A stretch of 64,000 nt of DNA, from contig NZ_JAOQKC010000006.1 of the NCBI RefSeq assembly GCF_025567165.1, positions 128,836-192,835 of the forward strand, in the 5' to 3' direction. The DNA is from Laedolimicola ammoniilytica (GTDB lineage: Bacteria; Bacillota; Clostridia; Lachnospirales; Lachnospiraceae). Of this stretch, positions 43,246 to 53,003 are shown in pieces (position 1 is the stretch's first letter; each line of letters starts with the position of its first letter). The position numbers and the translations under genes are program-made. The notes under the pieces are model-generated. The model did not search any database and was not told the origin of the DNA. It saw only the letters and a program-made list of their open reading frames with translations.

Positions 43246-44484
43246 TCAATCTCTCCTGAATATATCTCTCGTATAAACCTTTTCCCTCACATCGTCCAGC
43301 TGACTGTCATATCGGTTGGCCAGAATGGTATCACACTCTCGCTTGAATCCTTCCAGATCATGAGTTACCCTGCTGCCAAAAAAGGTATTGGTGTCATCCA
43401 GCGTCGGCTCGTAGATCACGACTTCGGCTCCCTTGGCCTTGATCCGCTTCATGACCCCCTGAATACTGCTCTGCCGGAAATTGTCACTGTTGGCCTTCAT
43501 GGTCAGACGATAGACACCCACCGTAACCTTCTTTTCCTTCCGGCCATCATACGTATTATTATCACCATAGGCATAGTATCCGGCCTGGCGCAGAACCCGA
43601 TCCGCGATAAAATCCTTTCTCGTCCGATTGGACTCCACGATGGCTTCAATCAGATTTTCCGGCACATCCGCATAGTTGGCCAACAACTGCTTTGTATCCT
43701 TGGGCAGACAGTAACCACCATACCCGAAGGACGGATTGTTGTAATAATTTCCGATTCTCGGATCCAGGCACACGCCCTCGATAATCTGTCGAGTATTCAA
43801 TCCCCGCATCTCCGCGTAAGTATCCAGCTCATTAAAAAATGAAATACGAAGCGCCAGATAGGTATTAGCAAAAAGCTTCACGGCCTCCGCCTCTGTATAA
43901 GCCGTCAGCAGCACGTCGATCTCTTCCTTCAGCGCGCCCTCCTTCAGAAGCTCCGCAAAGGTACGGGCCGCCTGTGTCAGATCCGGATTTTCCAGATCCG
44001 TTCCCACGATAATCCGGGATGGATAAAGGTTATCATACAGAGCCTTTCCTTCCCGCAGAAATTCCGGGGAAAAAAGCAGATTTTTTATCTGATACTTTTC
44101 CCGGACACTTTTCGTATATCCCACCGGAACCGTGGATTTGATCACAATCACGGCTTCCGGATTCACCTTCAGCACCAGTTCGATCACCGCTTCTACCGCA
44201 GAGGTATCAAAATAATTCTTTTCCGCATTGTAGTTGGTCGGCGCTGCCACAATCACATACTCTGCGTCCCGGTAAGCCGCCTCTCCGTCTGTGGTGGCGG
44301 ACAGCTGTAATTCCTTTTCCGCCAGATACCGTTCGATCTCCGGATCCGCGATGGGAGACCGCCTGCGATTCAGCATGGCCACCCGTTCCTCCAGGATATC
44401 CACAGCCGTCACCTGATGATGCTGGGACAAAAGGACTGCATTGGCCAGTCCCACATAGCCCATTCCCGCTACCGCTATTTTCAT
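43246..44484 (-). CDS. ugd: UDP-glucose/nucleotide-sugar 6-dehydrogenase
   Basis: A 412-residue NAD-dependent dehydrogenase that oxidises a UDP-hexose to a UDP-hexuronic acid. The Rossmann motif GMGYVGLANAVLL is at the N-terminus, the SPEFLREGKALYDN segment near 130-145, and the catalytic Cys lies in SFGYGGYCLPKDTKQL near 255. The product (probably UDP-glucuronate) makes the surface glycan acidic. It lies inside the operon, three bases before the next gene. Length and motifs are those of short bacterial UGDs. Confidence 0.93.
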   Translation of the reverse strand: MKIAVAGMGYVGLANAVLLSQHHQVTAVDILEERVAMLNRRRSPIADPEIERYLAEKELQLSATTDGEAAYRDAEYVIVAAPTNYNAEKNYFDTSAVEAVIELVLKVNPEAVIVIKSTVPVGYTKSVREKYQIKNLLFSPEFLREGKALYDNLYPSRIIVGTDLENPDLTQAARTFAELLKEGALKEEIDVLLTAYTEAEAVKLFANTYLALRISFFNELDTYAEMRGLNTRQIIEGVCLDPRIGNYYNNPSFGYGGYCLPKDTKQLLANYADVPENLIEAIVESNRTRKDFIADRVLRQAGYYAYGDNNTYDGRKEKKVTVGVYRLTMKANSDNFRQSSIQGVMKRIKAKGAEVVIYEPTLDDTNTFFGSRVTHDLEGFKRECDTILANRYDSQLDDVREKVYTRDIFRRD

Positions 44485-44487
44485 GCT

Positions 44488-45594
44488 CTATTCCTCCTTA
44501 CGGCTCCTGACCAGCTTCTGTATCTTCTCTGCACTACTCTCCCAGGTAAATTCCTTCCGGATACGCTCCGCCGCCCGCTGCCCGATCTCCGGTGCGATAC
44601 CCCCGGCGATGATGCGTCCCATTTCCTCCTCAGAATTGCAGAGATATCCGGATACGCCATTTTCCACGATCTGCTCCGGTCCCGGCGCTCTGCGGGCCAC
44701 CACCGGACAGCCCTGATACATGGCTTCCAAAATACTCATGCCAAAAATTTCATGGGTATTAAAGTTTACATAACAATCACTTGCCGCATAATATTGATAC
44801 ATCTGCGTATTCGGAATCCGGTCAAAATAAAAAATATTATCCGCATTCCCGCTCTTTTGGATTCTCTCTTTCAGCTCCTCCCGAAGCCCGCCGTCCCCGA
44901 TAATGGCCAGCGCGTATGAGCTTCCCAGTCTCTCCAGAAGCTCCAGGGCGGCAAAGGGACGTTTATAGCTCTCCAGTCGTCCCACGAAAAGCAGCAGTTT
45001 TTTATCTGTGGGAAGACCAAGCATTCTGCGCAGCTCGTCCTTTCCCACCTCCGCAGTCTGTATCACAGAGGTATCCAGCCCCACCGGAACCACCTGAACT
45101 CCGCTCACTCCGCTCTTTTCCATCGCTTTTCGGACCGCCTCCGTCTTTCCGATGGTCAGCATTTTCCGGAACATCCGGATATTCCGCCTGGATATCAGAT
45201 TCATCAGCTGCTTTTTCAGCCCATTTTCCGTATCACTGTATACCGTTCCGATATAATGATAGCAGAAAATTCCATGCTTTTCACAAAAGCGCACGACAGT
45301 CGGTGCATACATCTGATTATCACTGTCCAGATGAACCACGTCGATCTTCCGCTCTGTCAGAAAATCCAGATTGTAAAAACCGTGTACTCCCAGTGCCCGG
45401 CAGGCCTTGTGCAGGATGGTGATTCCTTCTTCCGGGCTTTCCTCCCAGTCCGGATTTCCACTCTTATCTGGGTATACAATCGTCACCTGCATGCCCGACT
45501 TTTTCAACGCCCTGGCCAGACCCAGCTCCTGGCTGTTATAGAAGCCCAGTTTCCCGGAACCGCCGCAATATAATTCCAAAATCGCCCAGTTCAT
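44488..45594 (-). CDS. Glycosyltransferase, GT4 family
   Basis: A 368-residue GT-B enzyme. The N-terminus contains LYCGGSGKLGFYNSQELG; the C-terminal half has LLFVGRLESYKRPFAALELLE near 205 and HEIFGMSILEAMYQGCPVVA near 285, the EX7E motif. It probably adds a sugar to the lipid-linked repeat unit. It directly follows the upstream gene without a gap, so translation is coupled. The specific linkage is not predictable. Confidence 0.9.
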   Translation of the reverse strand: MNWAILELYCGGSGKLGFYNSQELGLARALKKSGMQVTIVYPDKSGNPDWEESPEEGITILHKACRALGVHGFYNLDFLTERKIDVVHLDSDNQMYAPTVVRFCEKHGIFCYHYIGTVYSDTENGLKKQLMNLISRRNIRMFRKMLTIGKTEAVRKAMEKSGVSGVQVVPVGLDTSVIQTAEVGKDELRRMLGLPTDKKLLLFVGRLESYKRPFAALELLERLGSSYALAIIGDGGLREELKERIQKSGNADNIFYFDRIPNTQMYQYYAASDCYVNFNTHEIFGMSILEAMYQGCPVVARRAPGPEQIVENGVSGYLCNSEEEMGRIIAGGIAPEIGQRAAERIRKEFTWESSAEKIQKLVRSRKEE

Positions 45595-46626
45595 TTATTT
45601 TCCATCCTTCTCCACATAGCTGTCCAGCCTGTCCAGGTCAATGATATCCGAAAGAGACTGTATCTTAAAGGCCGCAAAATGCCGCTGTAAAAAGCCCACC
45701 AGCACATTACTGGAACGCTGCAGCTTCTTTGGCTCAAAAGACAGACCATACTTTTCTTCCAGCATTCTCCGAATCGCTTCCGTTTCCTTCAGATAAGGGA
45801 TATAAATCCGGTATTTCAGCTTCTTGTTTTTTGTCTGGGACTTGATATTGACCCGGCGTCCCGGCATATAACGCAGGTTCTGGAAATGATAAAAGACTAG
45901 GGGGAATTTCTCTCCCGACTTTCCGTCTTCCATCATAAGCTTCCCGTTCTCCGCGCCGCAGAACCTATACTGTTCCAGATTCCAGGGAGCCACACCACCA
46001 CCCAGGTGCTGAAGCTCCCAGACTCCCGGGAACTTCTCCGGCCAGCCGTTCAAATATTTCTGATCGCCCATCCGATCCGGCTCCGGGATGTCAAAGCACC
46101 ATTCCATGCACTTTTCCTTCCACCAGGTCAGTACCCGACGTCCGTTCTCCGTCTGCCGGAAATAGTTAAACTGTACGCAGTACCGACCGTTGCGCTCCTC
46201 CAACTTCCGGCCATAGTCATTATCCTTAAAACGATGGGGCACAATCACCACATCGGCCTTCTCCGCCTCTATTTCCTGAAACAGCAATGCCGGATCCGCA
46301 TAAAAATACAAATCGGAATCCAGATACGTACAGCTGTCCACCGGATAATGATCCAGCACATATTCAATAATAACAGATGTACAGGTCCAACAGTACTCCG
46401 CCCGGGAACGCTCTTTTTTCAGCTTTAGCAGCTCCTCCGTCTCAAAATCCGAATGGTGCAGCACCACCAGATGAGGGAGAGTCATTCCGTCCAGAATCGC
46501 TTTCGCTTTGTCATCAAAGCAGAATACATACAGGGTAAAATCCTCCGTCACTTTGCTCAGGGAGCGGTACAGAGCCAGTCCCTTGTCCAGATAGTAGCTG
46601 TCAAATAAGGTACAGAAATTCATCAT
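45595..46626 (-). CDS. GT8-like nucleotide-sugar transferase
   Basis: A 343-residue protein with a GT-A fold. The N-terminus reads MMNFCTLFDSYYLDKGLALY, the typical GT8 opening; YLDSDLYFYADP near 105 has the D-x-D metal motif; and LQHLGGGVAPWNLEQY near 220 matches the acceptor-side region of this family. The start is ATG 46626 with GAGAGG upstream and overlaps the WecG-type stop by four bases; an in-frame start at 46743 would overlap it by 120 bases. The sugar transferred is unknown. Confidence 0.85.
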   Translation of the reverse strand: MMNFCTLFDSYYLDKGLALYRSLSKVTEDFTLYVFCFDDKAKAILDGMTLPHLVVLHHSDFETEELLKLKKERSRAEYCWTCTSVIIEYVLDHYPVDSCTYLDSDLYFYADPALLFQEIEAEKADVVIVPHRFKDNDYGRKLEERNGRYCVQFNYFRQTENGRRVLTWWKEKCMEWCFDIPEPDRMGDQKYLNGWPEKFPGVWELQHLGGGVAPWNLEQYRFCGAENGKLMMEDGKSGEKFPLVFYHFQNLRYMPGRRVNIKSQTKNKKLKYRIYIPYLKETEAIRRMLEEKYGLSFEPKKLQRSSNVLVGFLQRHFAAFKIQSLSDIIDLDRLDSYVEKDGK

Positions 46627-47360
46627 TTTCCTCTCGCAATCAACCAAAGAAATTTGGTATTCGTAATAAGATAACGCTTGAACAGGCGCTTCGGATCCTG
46701 CAGTAACCGATAGAACCATTCTAGGCTCAGCTTCTGCATCCACATGGGCGCCCGCTTAATATTGCCAGCAAAATAATCAAAGCCGGCTCCCACGCCTATC
46801 ATAAGCCCCTGCACACGCCCTTCATGGGTCGCCATCCAACGCTCCTGCTTGGGCGCGCCAAGGCCTATCCAGACAAAATCAGCGCCGGATGCATTGATCC
46901 GCTCTACCGCCGCCTCATCTTCCTCCGGCGTCAGTGCCCGAAAGGGCGGCGATTCCAGGCCAGCGATATCCAGTCCGTAGGTCTCTCCGAGCTTCTCCTC
47001 CAGCAGCTTCAGCGTCTCCGGCGTACTGCCGTAGAAATAATGCCGGTATCCATATTCCCGGGAGCATTTAAAAATCTCCTGCATCAAATCCGGCCCGGTC
47101 ACACGGTCCGCCCCCGCAAATCCCCGCTTCCTGCATACCACAGAAAGCGGCTTCCCATCAGGCAGCGCCAGCGCCGCTCCATTCTGCACCTTCCGATAGC
47201 TCTCCTCCTCGTAGCTCATGACAGTTGTATGAACATTAGAGATGCAGATATATTTTCCCCGCAGGGCAGATAAATTTTCACGAATATAGTTGAGGGCCGT
47301 TTTCATATCGACGGCCGCGATGTGTACGCCCAGGATTGGGCAGAGGGGTGGGGTGGTCAT
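46623..47360 (-). CDS. WecG/TagA/CpsF-family glycosyltransferase
   Basis: A 245-residue GT26-family enzyme. Members transfer N-acetylmannosamine (or its uronic acid, or glucose) to a lipid-linked GlcNAc. Motifs: a conserved Thr and Asp near ALPDGKPLSVVCRKRG, VTGPDLMQ, and FVWIGLGAPKQERWM near 165. The C-terminus has the amphipathic tail with SLEWFYRLLQDPKRLFKRYL, which contacts the membrane. It might add the second sugar of the repeat unit. It begins 16 bases after the flippase. Confidence 0.93.
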   Translation of the reverse strand: MTTPPLCPILGVHIAAVDMKTALNYIRENLSALRGKYICISNVHTTVMSYEEESYRKVQNGAALALPDGKPLSVVCRKRGFAGADRVTGPDLMQEIFKCSREYGYRHYFYGSTPETLKLLEEKLGETYGLDIAGLESPPFRALTPEEDEAAVERINASGADFVWIGLGAPKQERWMATHEGRVQGLMIGVGAGFDYFAGNIKRAPMWMQKLSLEWFYRLLQDPKRLFKRYLITNTKFLWLIARGK

Positions 47361-47375
47361 GGGTGCGCCTTTCTC

Positions 47376-48902
47376 TTAATTCTTTGATTTTCTCTGAACA
47401 ATTTCTTTCACAAAGTTCAAATAATACCGGAATTCATCTGTTTTTCCATAAATAAGAAGCAATACTCCATTCGAAACAGCCATACAAATGATGCCCTTTA
47501 CAATTAAGTTCAAAAATGTATTGCTTTTTATTATACCACATAAAAGATAGCTGGATAAACATATTAAGCTCATAATAAGGAAATCTTTTACATAACGCAG
47601 ATAGTATTCCTTGGCGCTTACCTGAAATCCATATTTATATATAATGTGGATTTCTATGAGCAATCCCGCTACCAGCGCACTGGCTGTGGTTCCAAGCAGT
47701 ACACTGATGACTCCGACTCTGTTCACCAAAAATATTCCAACCGCAAGATTTACCGCTGATTCCAGTATCGGTTTATATCTATCCTGCCAGAAGAGCCCCT
47801 TTGTATTCTTATATACATTCACCGGCTGACGCATTACATTAATGTAAAAATTCAGAGACATAATCAACGGAACCGCCATATTCATGCCGTATTTTTCTCC
47901 GAAAAACAATCTGATAAACGGTGATGAGAGACTCATCAAGGCCGTTGCACAGACTACCGCAAGCCAATAGGAGACAAAATTTAATTTCCAAAACATAGCT
48001 CTCGCGCTTTCTTTGGACTCTGACGCGACGAAATTTCCTACCGTAGCCGTAATAGCCGAAAACGGTATGGTAAAGAAATTCATTACATTAGTAAAAATCA
48101 AATTGTAATTACTGAACACGCCTGTTGTCGCAAGTCCCATAAATTTGGAAAGAATAATATTATCCGTTCCATTTACAAGGAAAGACGCTGTTCTATGCAT
48201 GAACAATGCTTTTATATTCTTAAATAGACCTTTTTTTTCACTCCCCGTCAGTTCATAACTACTATCTGTATCAAAATATTCCCGATACTGCTTTTGTGCT
48301 ATTTCAGATAAAATTACATAATTTAAGATCGTACACAGGAACTGTACCGCTAAGTACAGTAAGTAGTTTCTGGTCAGGTATAATACCACCATCTGTCCCA
48401 CCAGCTGTACAATTTTAAAAAATACATTTGAAATATTCTGTATATAATTTTTCTGAGCAACGGTTAATATCGTAATTTTGTGTGAAAAGAAATACGTAAC
48501 TGTGGAATTCAGTAAAACAAGACAATAAATCAGCCTGATATGTTCCACATTGCCCGGATCTTTTATGAAAAAATTAAGGAATGGGATCAGCGCCAACCCT
48601 ACTGCCGTCACTCCTGCTCCAATTTTGTAATAAGAGCTCTTGTAAAATCGAATCAGGGCGTTCACCCTTGGGATGTCCTGGTCTGCAAACGGTTTGTACA
48701 TTGCAAAAACAATCGCGCTTCCCAGTCCGAGTTCCGCCACCGACAGCATATTCAGAATGTCTGAAAACAGTCCGTTTGCTCCCAGATACTCTTCACTTAA
48801 AAATAATACAAAAAATCTTCTATTAATAAATTGAAGCAATACGATTAAAATCTGGCTCGCAATCGCAAATCCACTATTTTTTAAAGCCTTGAATCTTCTC
48901 AT
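47376..48902 (-). CDS. Wzx-type polysaccharide flippase
   Basis: A 508-residue protein with about 14 membrane spans and the MOP/MATE superfamily plan. The opening KNSGFAIASQILIVLLQFINRRFFVLFLSEEYLGANGLF region is typical of polysaccharide exporters of the RfbX/Wzx kind, which flip lipid-linked repeat units across the membrane. It is more A+T-rich than the housekeeping genes, like the upstream half of the operon. The likely partner polymerase is not obvious in this operon. It is two bases from the preceding gene. Confidence 0.9.
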   Translation of the reverse strand: MRRFKALKNSGFAIASQILIVLLQFINRRFFVLFLSEEYLGANGLFSDILNMLSVAELGLGSAIVFAMYKPFADQDIPRVNALIRFYKSSYYKIGAGVTAVGLALIPFLNFFIKDPGNVEHIRLIYCLVLLNSTVTYFFSHKITILTVAQKNYIQNISNVFFKIVQLVGQMVVLYLTRNYLLYLAVQFLCTILNYVILSEIAQKQYREYFDTDSSYELTGSEKKGLFKNIKALFMHRTASFLVNGTDNIILSKFMGLATTGVFSNYNLIFTNVMNFFTIPFSAITATVGNFVASESKESARAMFWKLNFVSYWLAVVCATALMSLSSPFIRLFFGEKYGMNMAVPLIMSLNFYINVMRQPVNVYKNTKGLFWQDRYKPILESAVNLAVGIFLVNRVGVISVLLGTTASALVAGLLIEIHIIYKYGFQVSAKEYYLRYVKDFLIMSLICLSSYLLCGIIKSNTFLNLIVKGIICMAVSNGVLLLIYGKTDEFRYYLNFVKEIVQRKSKN

Positions 48903-48904
48903 TT

Positions 48905-49894
48905 CTATCTCTTACCCGCTATTCTTTTCGCTATCTGGCGTACTTTTCGCATTGTTGTAAAATATAATGGAAAATATGCAATCAAAAATGCCTGTCTCCT
49001 GAGTTCTGATTTTCCCTGTAACTTTTTACAGGCTTTTTTACATTCCGTATGAATCTCTTTTTGATATTGCTCTAACCCGCCTATCTGTTCGTCATCCAGA
49101 TATTTTTGCGCACAGACATACATACTTTCCAGGGTTTTTATATACTTTCTATATCCCAACTCCTGTATTTCTTTAGCATCGTGCCTGAGTGTCTCTTCAT
49201 ATAAGCCTCGCGCTGCGTCAATCGTAACCAGCCGGGCCTTGCTGAATTTTTTTGAAGTTATACTATTTTCACGTATTACATAATCATATAGTACCTCTGG
49301 CAAAGTCTCGATCTGATTTGCCGCATAAATCAACTGATAAGTCACAAACTCGTCTTCGTGGAGGCATCCCTCCGGAAAACGTATCCCAGAAAACATTGTA
49401 TTTCTATATAACTTTCCCCATACAATGCTGTGAATCGCTGTTCCATTCAAATATGCATACATAGCCTCTTCTGGATTGAACGTTTTCCTTTCCTGGGTTA
49501 CGTTTCTAATCACATTTCCATCTTCGCGGACTTCTTTGTAAGATCCACAGACCAGATCCGCTCCTGTCTCTTCCGCACGGGAAACCAGTAATTCTATCGC
49601 ATTCTTTTCTATCCAGTCATCTGAATCTATGAAAAAAATATATTCTCCTGTGCATCGCTCCAGACCGTAATTTCTCGCAGAAGACAAACCACCGTTCGCT
49701 TTGTGATACACTTTAATCCGTTCATCCGTGCTCTGTATTTCATCACATAGATTTCCGCTGTTGTCCGGCGAACCATCATCAATTAACAAAATTTCCAGGT
49801 TCGAATACGTCTGTTCTAATATAGAAGTCATGCATCTTTTCAAATATTTTTCCACATTATATACCGGCACAATGATAGAGACCAGCTTATTCAT
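48905..49894 (-). CDS. Glycosyltransferase, GT2 family
   Basis: A 329-residue GT-A enzyme. The N-terminus VSIIVPVYNVEKYL, the CMTSILEQTYSNLEILLIDDGSPDNS stretch and the FIDSDDWI motif (D-x-D region) are standard for GT2 transferases. The catalytic base region with HEDEFVTY lies near residue 183. The ATG at 49894 is preceded by AAGGTGG; an in-frame GTG at 49903 lies inside the ribosome site. It overlaps the GT10 gene end by eight bases. Confidence 0.92.
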   Translation of the reverse strand: MNKLVSIIVPVYNVEKYLKRCMTSILEQTYSNLEILLIDDGSPDNSGNLCDEIQSTDERIKVYHKANGGLSSARNYGLERCTGEYIFFIDSDDWIEKNAIELLVSRAEETGADLVCGSYKEVREDGNVIRNVTQERKTFNPEEAMYAYLNGTAIHSIVWGKLYRNTMFSGIRFPEGCLHEDEFVTYQLIYAANQIETLPEVLYDYVIRENSITSKKFSKARLVTIDAARGLYEETLRHDAKEIQELGYRKYIKTLESMYVCAQKYLDDEQIGGLEQYQKEIHTECKKACKKLQGKSELRRQAFLIAYFPLYFTTMRKVRQIAKRIAGKR

Positions 49895-50882
49895 ACATTC
49901 CACCTTCTATTTTTTCAATCACTTTCCGACCTGTTATCTTCTGAAGCTTCATCAGAAAACCATGTGCCCGCTTATATACCCAATATCTTCTCTGATAGCT
50001 TTTCCCCCAAAATACTCGGTTTCTCCTATATGCAGCTTCCACAGATTGTTCCACAATATGTGTTATAAATTGCTCCAGTTTTTCCTGCATCTTCTCCGGT
50101 TGAATTTTTTCTGAAAAAGCAGGTTCTGACAAATATTTCAAATACAGCTCGTCATCTTCATCTACTCTTTTTACATAAGCAACCAATTCCTCCAGGCTTG
50201 GAAAATCCGTCACATTAATAAACGCCCGTTCATTATAATCCCTTGTTATATCGGCCGCTCCCCAATATATCGGTATCGTTCCCGCCGCAAAAGCCTGCAT
50301 AATCTTTTCGGTAATGTATCCATTATGTCTGCTGTTTTCACATGCAATCGAAAACTTGTGTTTCCTTTCAAATTCTCTTTTAGAATCTACTCTTTTTCCC
50401 TGATAGGTATTAAAAACCTTCCCCCCTGCATTGATATTCTTATATTGATTCACTGCCCTGAAAATCTCCGTACGCATCTCGTCTGCATCCGCATTCGAAT
50501 ACACAAAACTGCAAAATTCTGTTTTACCGGCCAGTGTCATTTCTGCATTCAAATGCTTTTTGAGCGCCGCATCCAAATCTTCCCGATATTCCTTCATAAC
50601 AAAATAAAATGGGCATCTCAAATAGCGATCTTCAAACTCCATTCGTTCAAATCCAATCGCATAATCGCACATTTGAAAATCCGGGCAGATGTTCTCCCCT
50701 GTCACAAAAATACGTACGCAGTCATACTTTATATAATCATCATTAAACACCGAGTAAAACAGATATTCCGGTGTCTCCGACAGAACAACTTCATAATTTT
50801 TTTTCAGGATATCTAAAATAAAATTATCATTCTCATTAAAGTTCTTCCAAAATCCAGTAAATTTGATTTTAATTGTTTTCAT
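49887..50882 (-). CDS. Fucosyltransferase-like protein, GT10 family
   Basis: A 331-residue protein that matches alpha-1,3/4-fucosyltransferases. The family motif is intact near residue 190: FSIACENSRHNGYITEK followed by AFAAGTIPIYWG, the GDP-fucose-binding segment. The N-terminal half with KIKFTGFWKNF and a DYAIGFER segment is typical. Its C-terminus has a basic amphipathic region, as in Helicobacter enzymes, which can attach to membrane. No GDP-fucose synthesis genes (gmd, fcl) occur in the window. It overlaps the GT4 stop by four bases and its own stop overlaps the GT2 start. Confidence 0.88.
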   Translation of the reverse strand: MKTIKIKFTGFWKNFNENDNFILDILKKNYEVVLSETPEYLFYSVFNDDYIKYDCVRIFVTGENICPDFQMCDYAIGFERMEFEDRYLRCPFYFVMKEYREDLDAALKKHLNAEMTLAGKTEFCSFVYSNADADEMRTEIFRAVNQYKNINAGGKVFNTYQGKRVDSKREFERKHKFSIACENSRHNGYITEKIMQAFAAGTIPIYWGAADITRDYNERAFINVTDFPSLEELVAYVKRVDEDDELYLKYLSEPAFSEKIQPEKMQEKLEQFITHIVEQSVEAAYRRNRVFWGKSYQRRYWVYKRAHGFLMKLQKITGRKVIEKIEGGMYE

Positions 50883-52138
50883 TTTTTACCTACACATTTC
50901 TTAATGACTGCTTTTATTTCTCCCAGACTTTTCTCTGTTCCAAATACGACCTGAATCCTTCGATTTATGATTCTCAGCCATTTTCCCTGATTGCTGAAAA
51001 ATCCTGTTGGCTTCTGATAGACAGCCGGTACGTCCATCTTTACTTCTTCTAACACTTTCATCCATTCTTTTGTCAGCTTTTCCGGATCAAAAGCGTCACA
51101 GACAAACTTTTGAGCATTTTTTCCCAATGTCTGATTTAATTTTCTATCCTGAAGAAGCCGGATCACGTCATCCGCAAGCTTCTTTTCTTTATGATACATC
51201 AAACCTGTCTCGTGGTGTCTGACAGTATCCAACAATCCATTTTTCGCTTTTGTGACAATGGGAATCCCACAAGCCTCCATCTCCACTGCACTGAGTCCAA
51301 ATGTCTCTGTACAGGCTGAAGGATTGATAATTCCTACTGCTGTTTTATTAAATATTTCATACTTTTCCTGTCCCAAAACTCCACAAAAATGAACAGAGTT
51401 TAGAATTTTCCCCTGTTCACCCGTGAGATAAGGCACAAAGCGTTTTTCATACTCCGAATCCGCTATTCCATACTCTCCCAGTCTGGCACCCTTACTATAC
51501 AGGGAACCGCTTCCTATCACGTACAGCTCTGCATCTGGTACCTGCTCAACAATCTTCTTCCATTGTTCCGCCAGAATATGAAAGCCCTTGCTTGGAATAA
51601 TGCTCCCCATATAGGTTACAATCTTCTCATAATCATCTTTTCTCTGATATTGAGCCAGCTTTCCGTAAAACATATTAAATACATATGTTGCCTTTTTGCA
51701 GATGCGATGATCAATATACTGATCATACTGCTGACGTCCTACAAATACAACTCTCTTTATATTGGCACAGTCTGCCACTTTCGCGGCTTCCCCCTCCTTA
51801 AAAGGACTATGTACCCATAGTACTATCTTGCAAGCTGCCCGGGACATCGCATGATAGTCTTCCAGTATTTCCGGCTGTACACAGATAAATGCATCCTGAT
51901 CTGATGCATCCTGCAGAGCCTGCTCAAAATTCTCTATTTTCTTTATTTTTACCTTTTCTGGGAAAATCGTATCATTATATTGATAGACTGTAATACGATA
52001 CTCTTCATACTCTGACAGATACCGCACAAGCATTCCGATACAGAACTGTGTTCCTCCCACCCCAGGATTACCCAGTTCCGGATGTCGCATATCCCGTTCG
52101 GGTGTCAATTTTTGTCCATAGAGAATTCCTATCTTCAT
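50879..52138 (-). CDS. Glycosyltransferase, GT4 family
   Basis: A 419-residue GT-B enzyme. N-terminal NPGVGGTQFCIGMLVRYL is the glycine-rich acceptor-side loop; the C-terminal half has YMGSIIPSKGFHILAEQW near 195 and TETFGLSAVEMEACGIPIVT near 285 (EX7E). This arrangement is common in capsule and O-antigen transferases. It starts seven bases after the upstream GT2 gene and ends overlapping the GT10 start. Confidence 0.9.
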   Translation of the reverse strand: MKIGILYGQKLTPERDMRHPELGNPGVGGTQFCIGMLVRYLSEYEEYRITVYQYNDTIFPEKVKIKKIENFEQALQDASDQDAFICVQPEILEDYHAMSRAACKIVLWVHSPFKEGEAAKVADCANIKRVVFVGRQQYDQYIDHRICKKATYVFNMFYGKLAQYQRKDDYEKIVTYMGSIIPSKGFHILAEQWKKIVEQVPDAELYVIGSGSLYSKGARLGEYGIADSEYEKRFVPYLTGEQGKILNSVHFCGVLGQEKYEIFNKTAVGIINPSACTETFGLSAVEMEACGIPIVTKAKNGLLDTVRHHETGLMYHKEKKLADDVIRLLQDRKLNQTLGKNAQKFVCDAFDPEKLTKEWMKVLEEVKMDVPAVYQKPTGFFSNQGKWLRIINRRIQVVFGTEKSLGEIKAVIKKCVGKK

Positions 52139-52145
52139 GCTCTTC

Positions 52146-52994
52146 TTACTCCCATGCTCGCTTTTTTCTAAGTCCCAGCATATTCAAAATATCTTTGCAG
52201 ATTTGTTTTGCCAATGATATGCTCTCATTTTTTATCAGACTTCCATATACCCATATTCTATCCGATACCGGCAATGTAGGCATGTACTGTGCCCGAAGGG
52301 TTTTCCAAACCGCTTTATGTTTCTCCTTTGCTGCGCTCGATAATCCTTGTGCTGTAATTCGATAGGCTGAGCCTGTTTCATCCGTACACACGAACTCACA
52401 CTTTTCAGAAATTTTCAACAAAATTTCCGTATCCTCATATAAATTTTGTCCTTCCGTATACCCTCCTGTATCAAGAAACAGTTGGCGTCGCAGACAGTAA
52501 TCGCGTGGCAGCTGAATATTTTTCTGACTCAAGAAATCACGGGATAAAATTCCTCTATCAAATCTTTTTCTTGTCTGATAGTCCCACAAATACTCTCCTT
52601 TTGAATCAACAGCTCTAAGCTTGGAAAAGGCTCCAATATTTTTTTTGCCTGCCTTCTCCATATTTAAAATGAGATTCATTTCATTATTCAATTTTTCCGG
52701 ATTTATGTAATAATCATCCGCATCCAAAAATGTAATATATTCTCCCAAAGCCTCCGCCGCCCCTGTATTTCTGGCATGGGACACTCCTCCGTTTTCTTTC
52801 AGAAAAATCCCTTTGATCCATGGATACGCCTTTGTGTATTCTTCTATTTTTCTGCGGGAATCATCTGTTGAACAGTCATCCACAAGCAACACTTCCAGGG
52901 GGCGATACGTCTGTTTCAAAATTCCTCCCACGCAATCATCCAGATATTTACTGTTATTGTAATTTGGAATTACAATGCTTAAAAGCGGTTTCAT
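52146..52994 (-). CDS. Glycosyltransferase, GT2 family
   Basis: A 282-residue GT-A transferase. Signature segments: LLSIVIPNYNNSKYLDDCVGG, LEVLLVDDCSTDDS, GGVSHARNTGA and ITFLDADDYY. The domain fills nearly the whole protein, with a short C-terminal tail. It adds one sugar to the growing repeat unit; which sugar cannot be seen. Nine bases separate it from the upstream gene. Confidence 0.92.
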   Translation of the reverse strand: MKPLLSIVIPNYNNSKYLDDCVGGILKQTYRPLEVLLVDDCSTDDSRRKIEEYTKAYPWIKGIFLKENGGVSHARNTGAAEALGEYITFLDADDYYINPEKLNNEMNLILNMEKAGKKNIGAFSKLRAVDSKGEYLWDYQTRKRFDRGILSRDFLSQKNIQLPRDYCLRRQLFLDTGGYTEGQNLYEDTEILLKISEKCEFVCTDETGSAYRITAQGLSSAAKEKHKAVWKTLRAQYMPTLPVSDRIWVYGSLIKNESISLAKQICKDILNMLGLRKKRAWE

Positions 52995-53003
52995 TTTCTA
53001 TCC

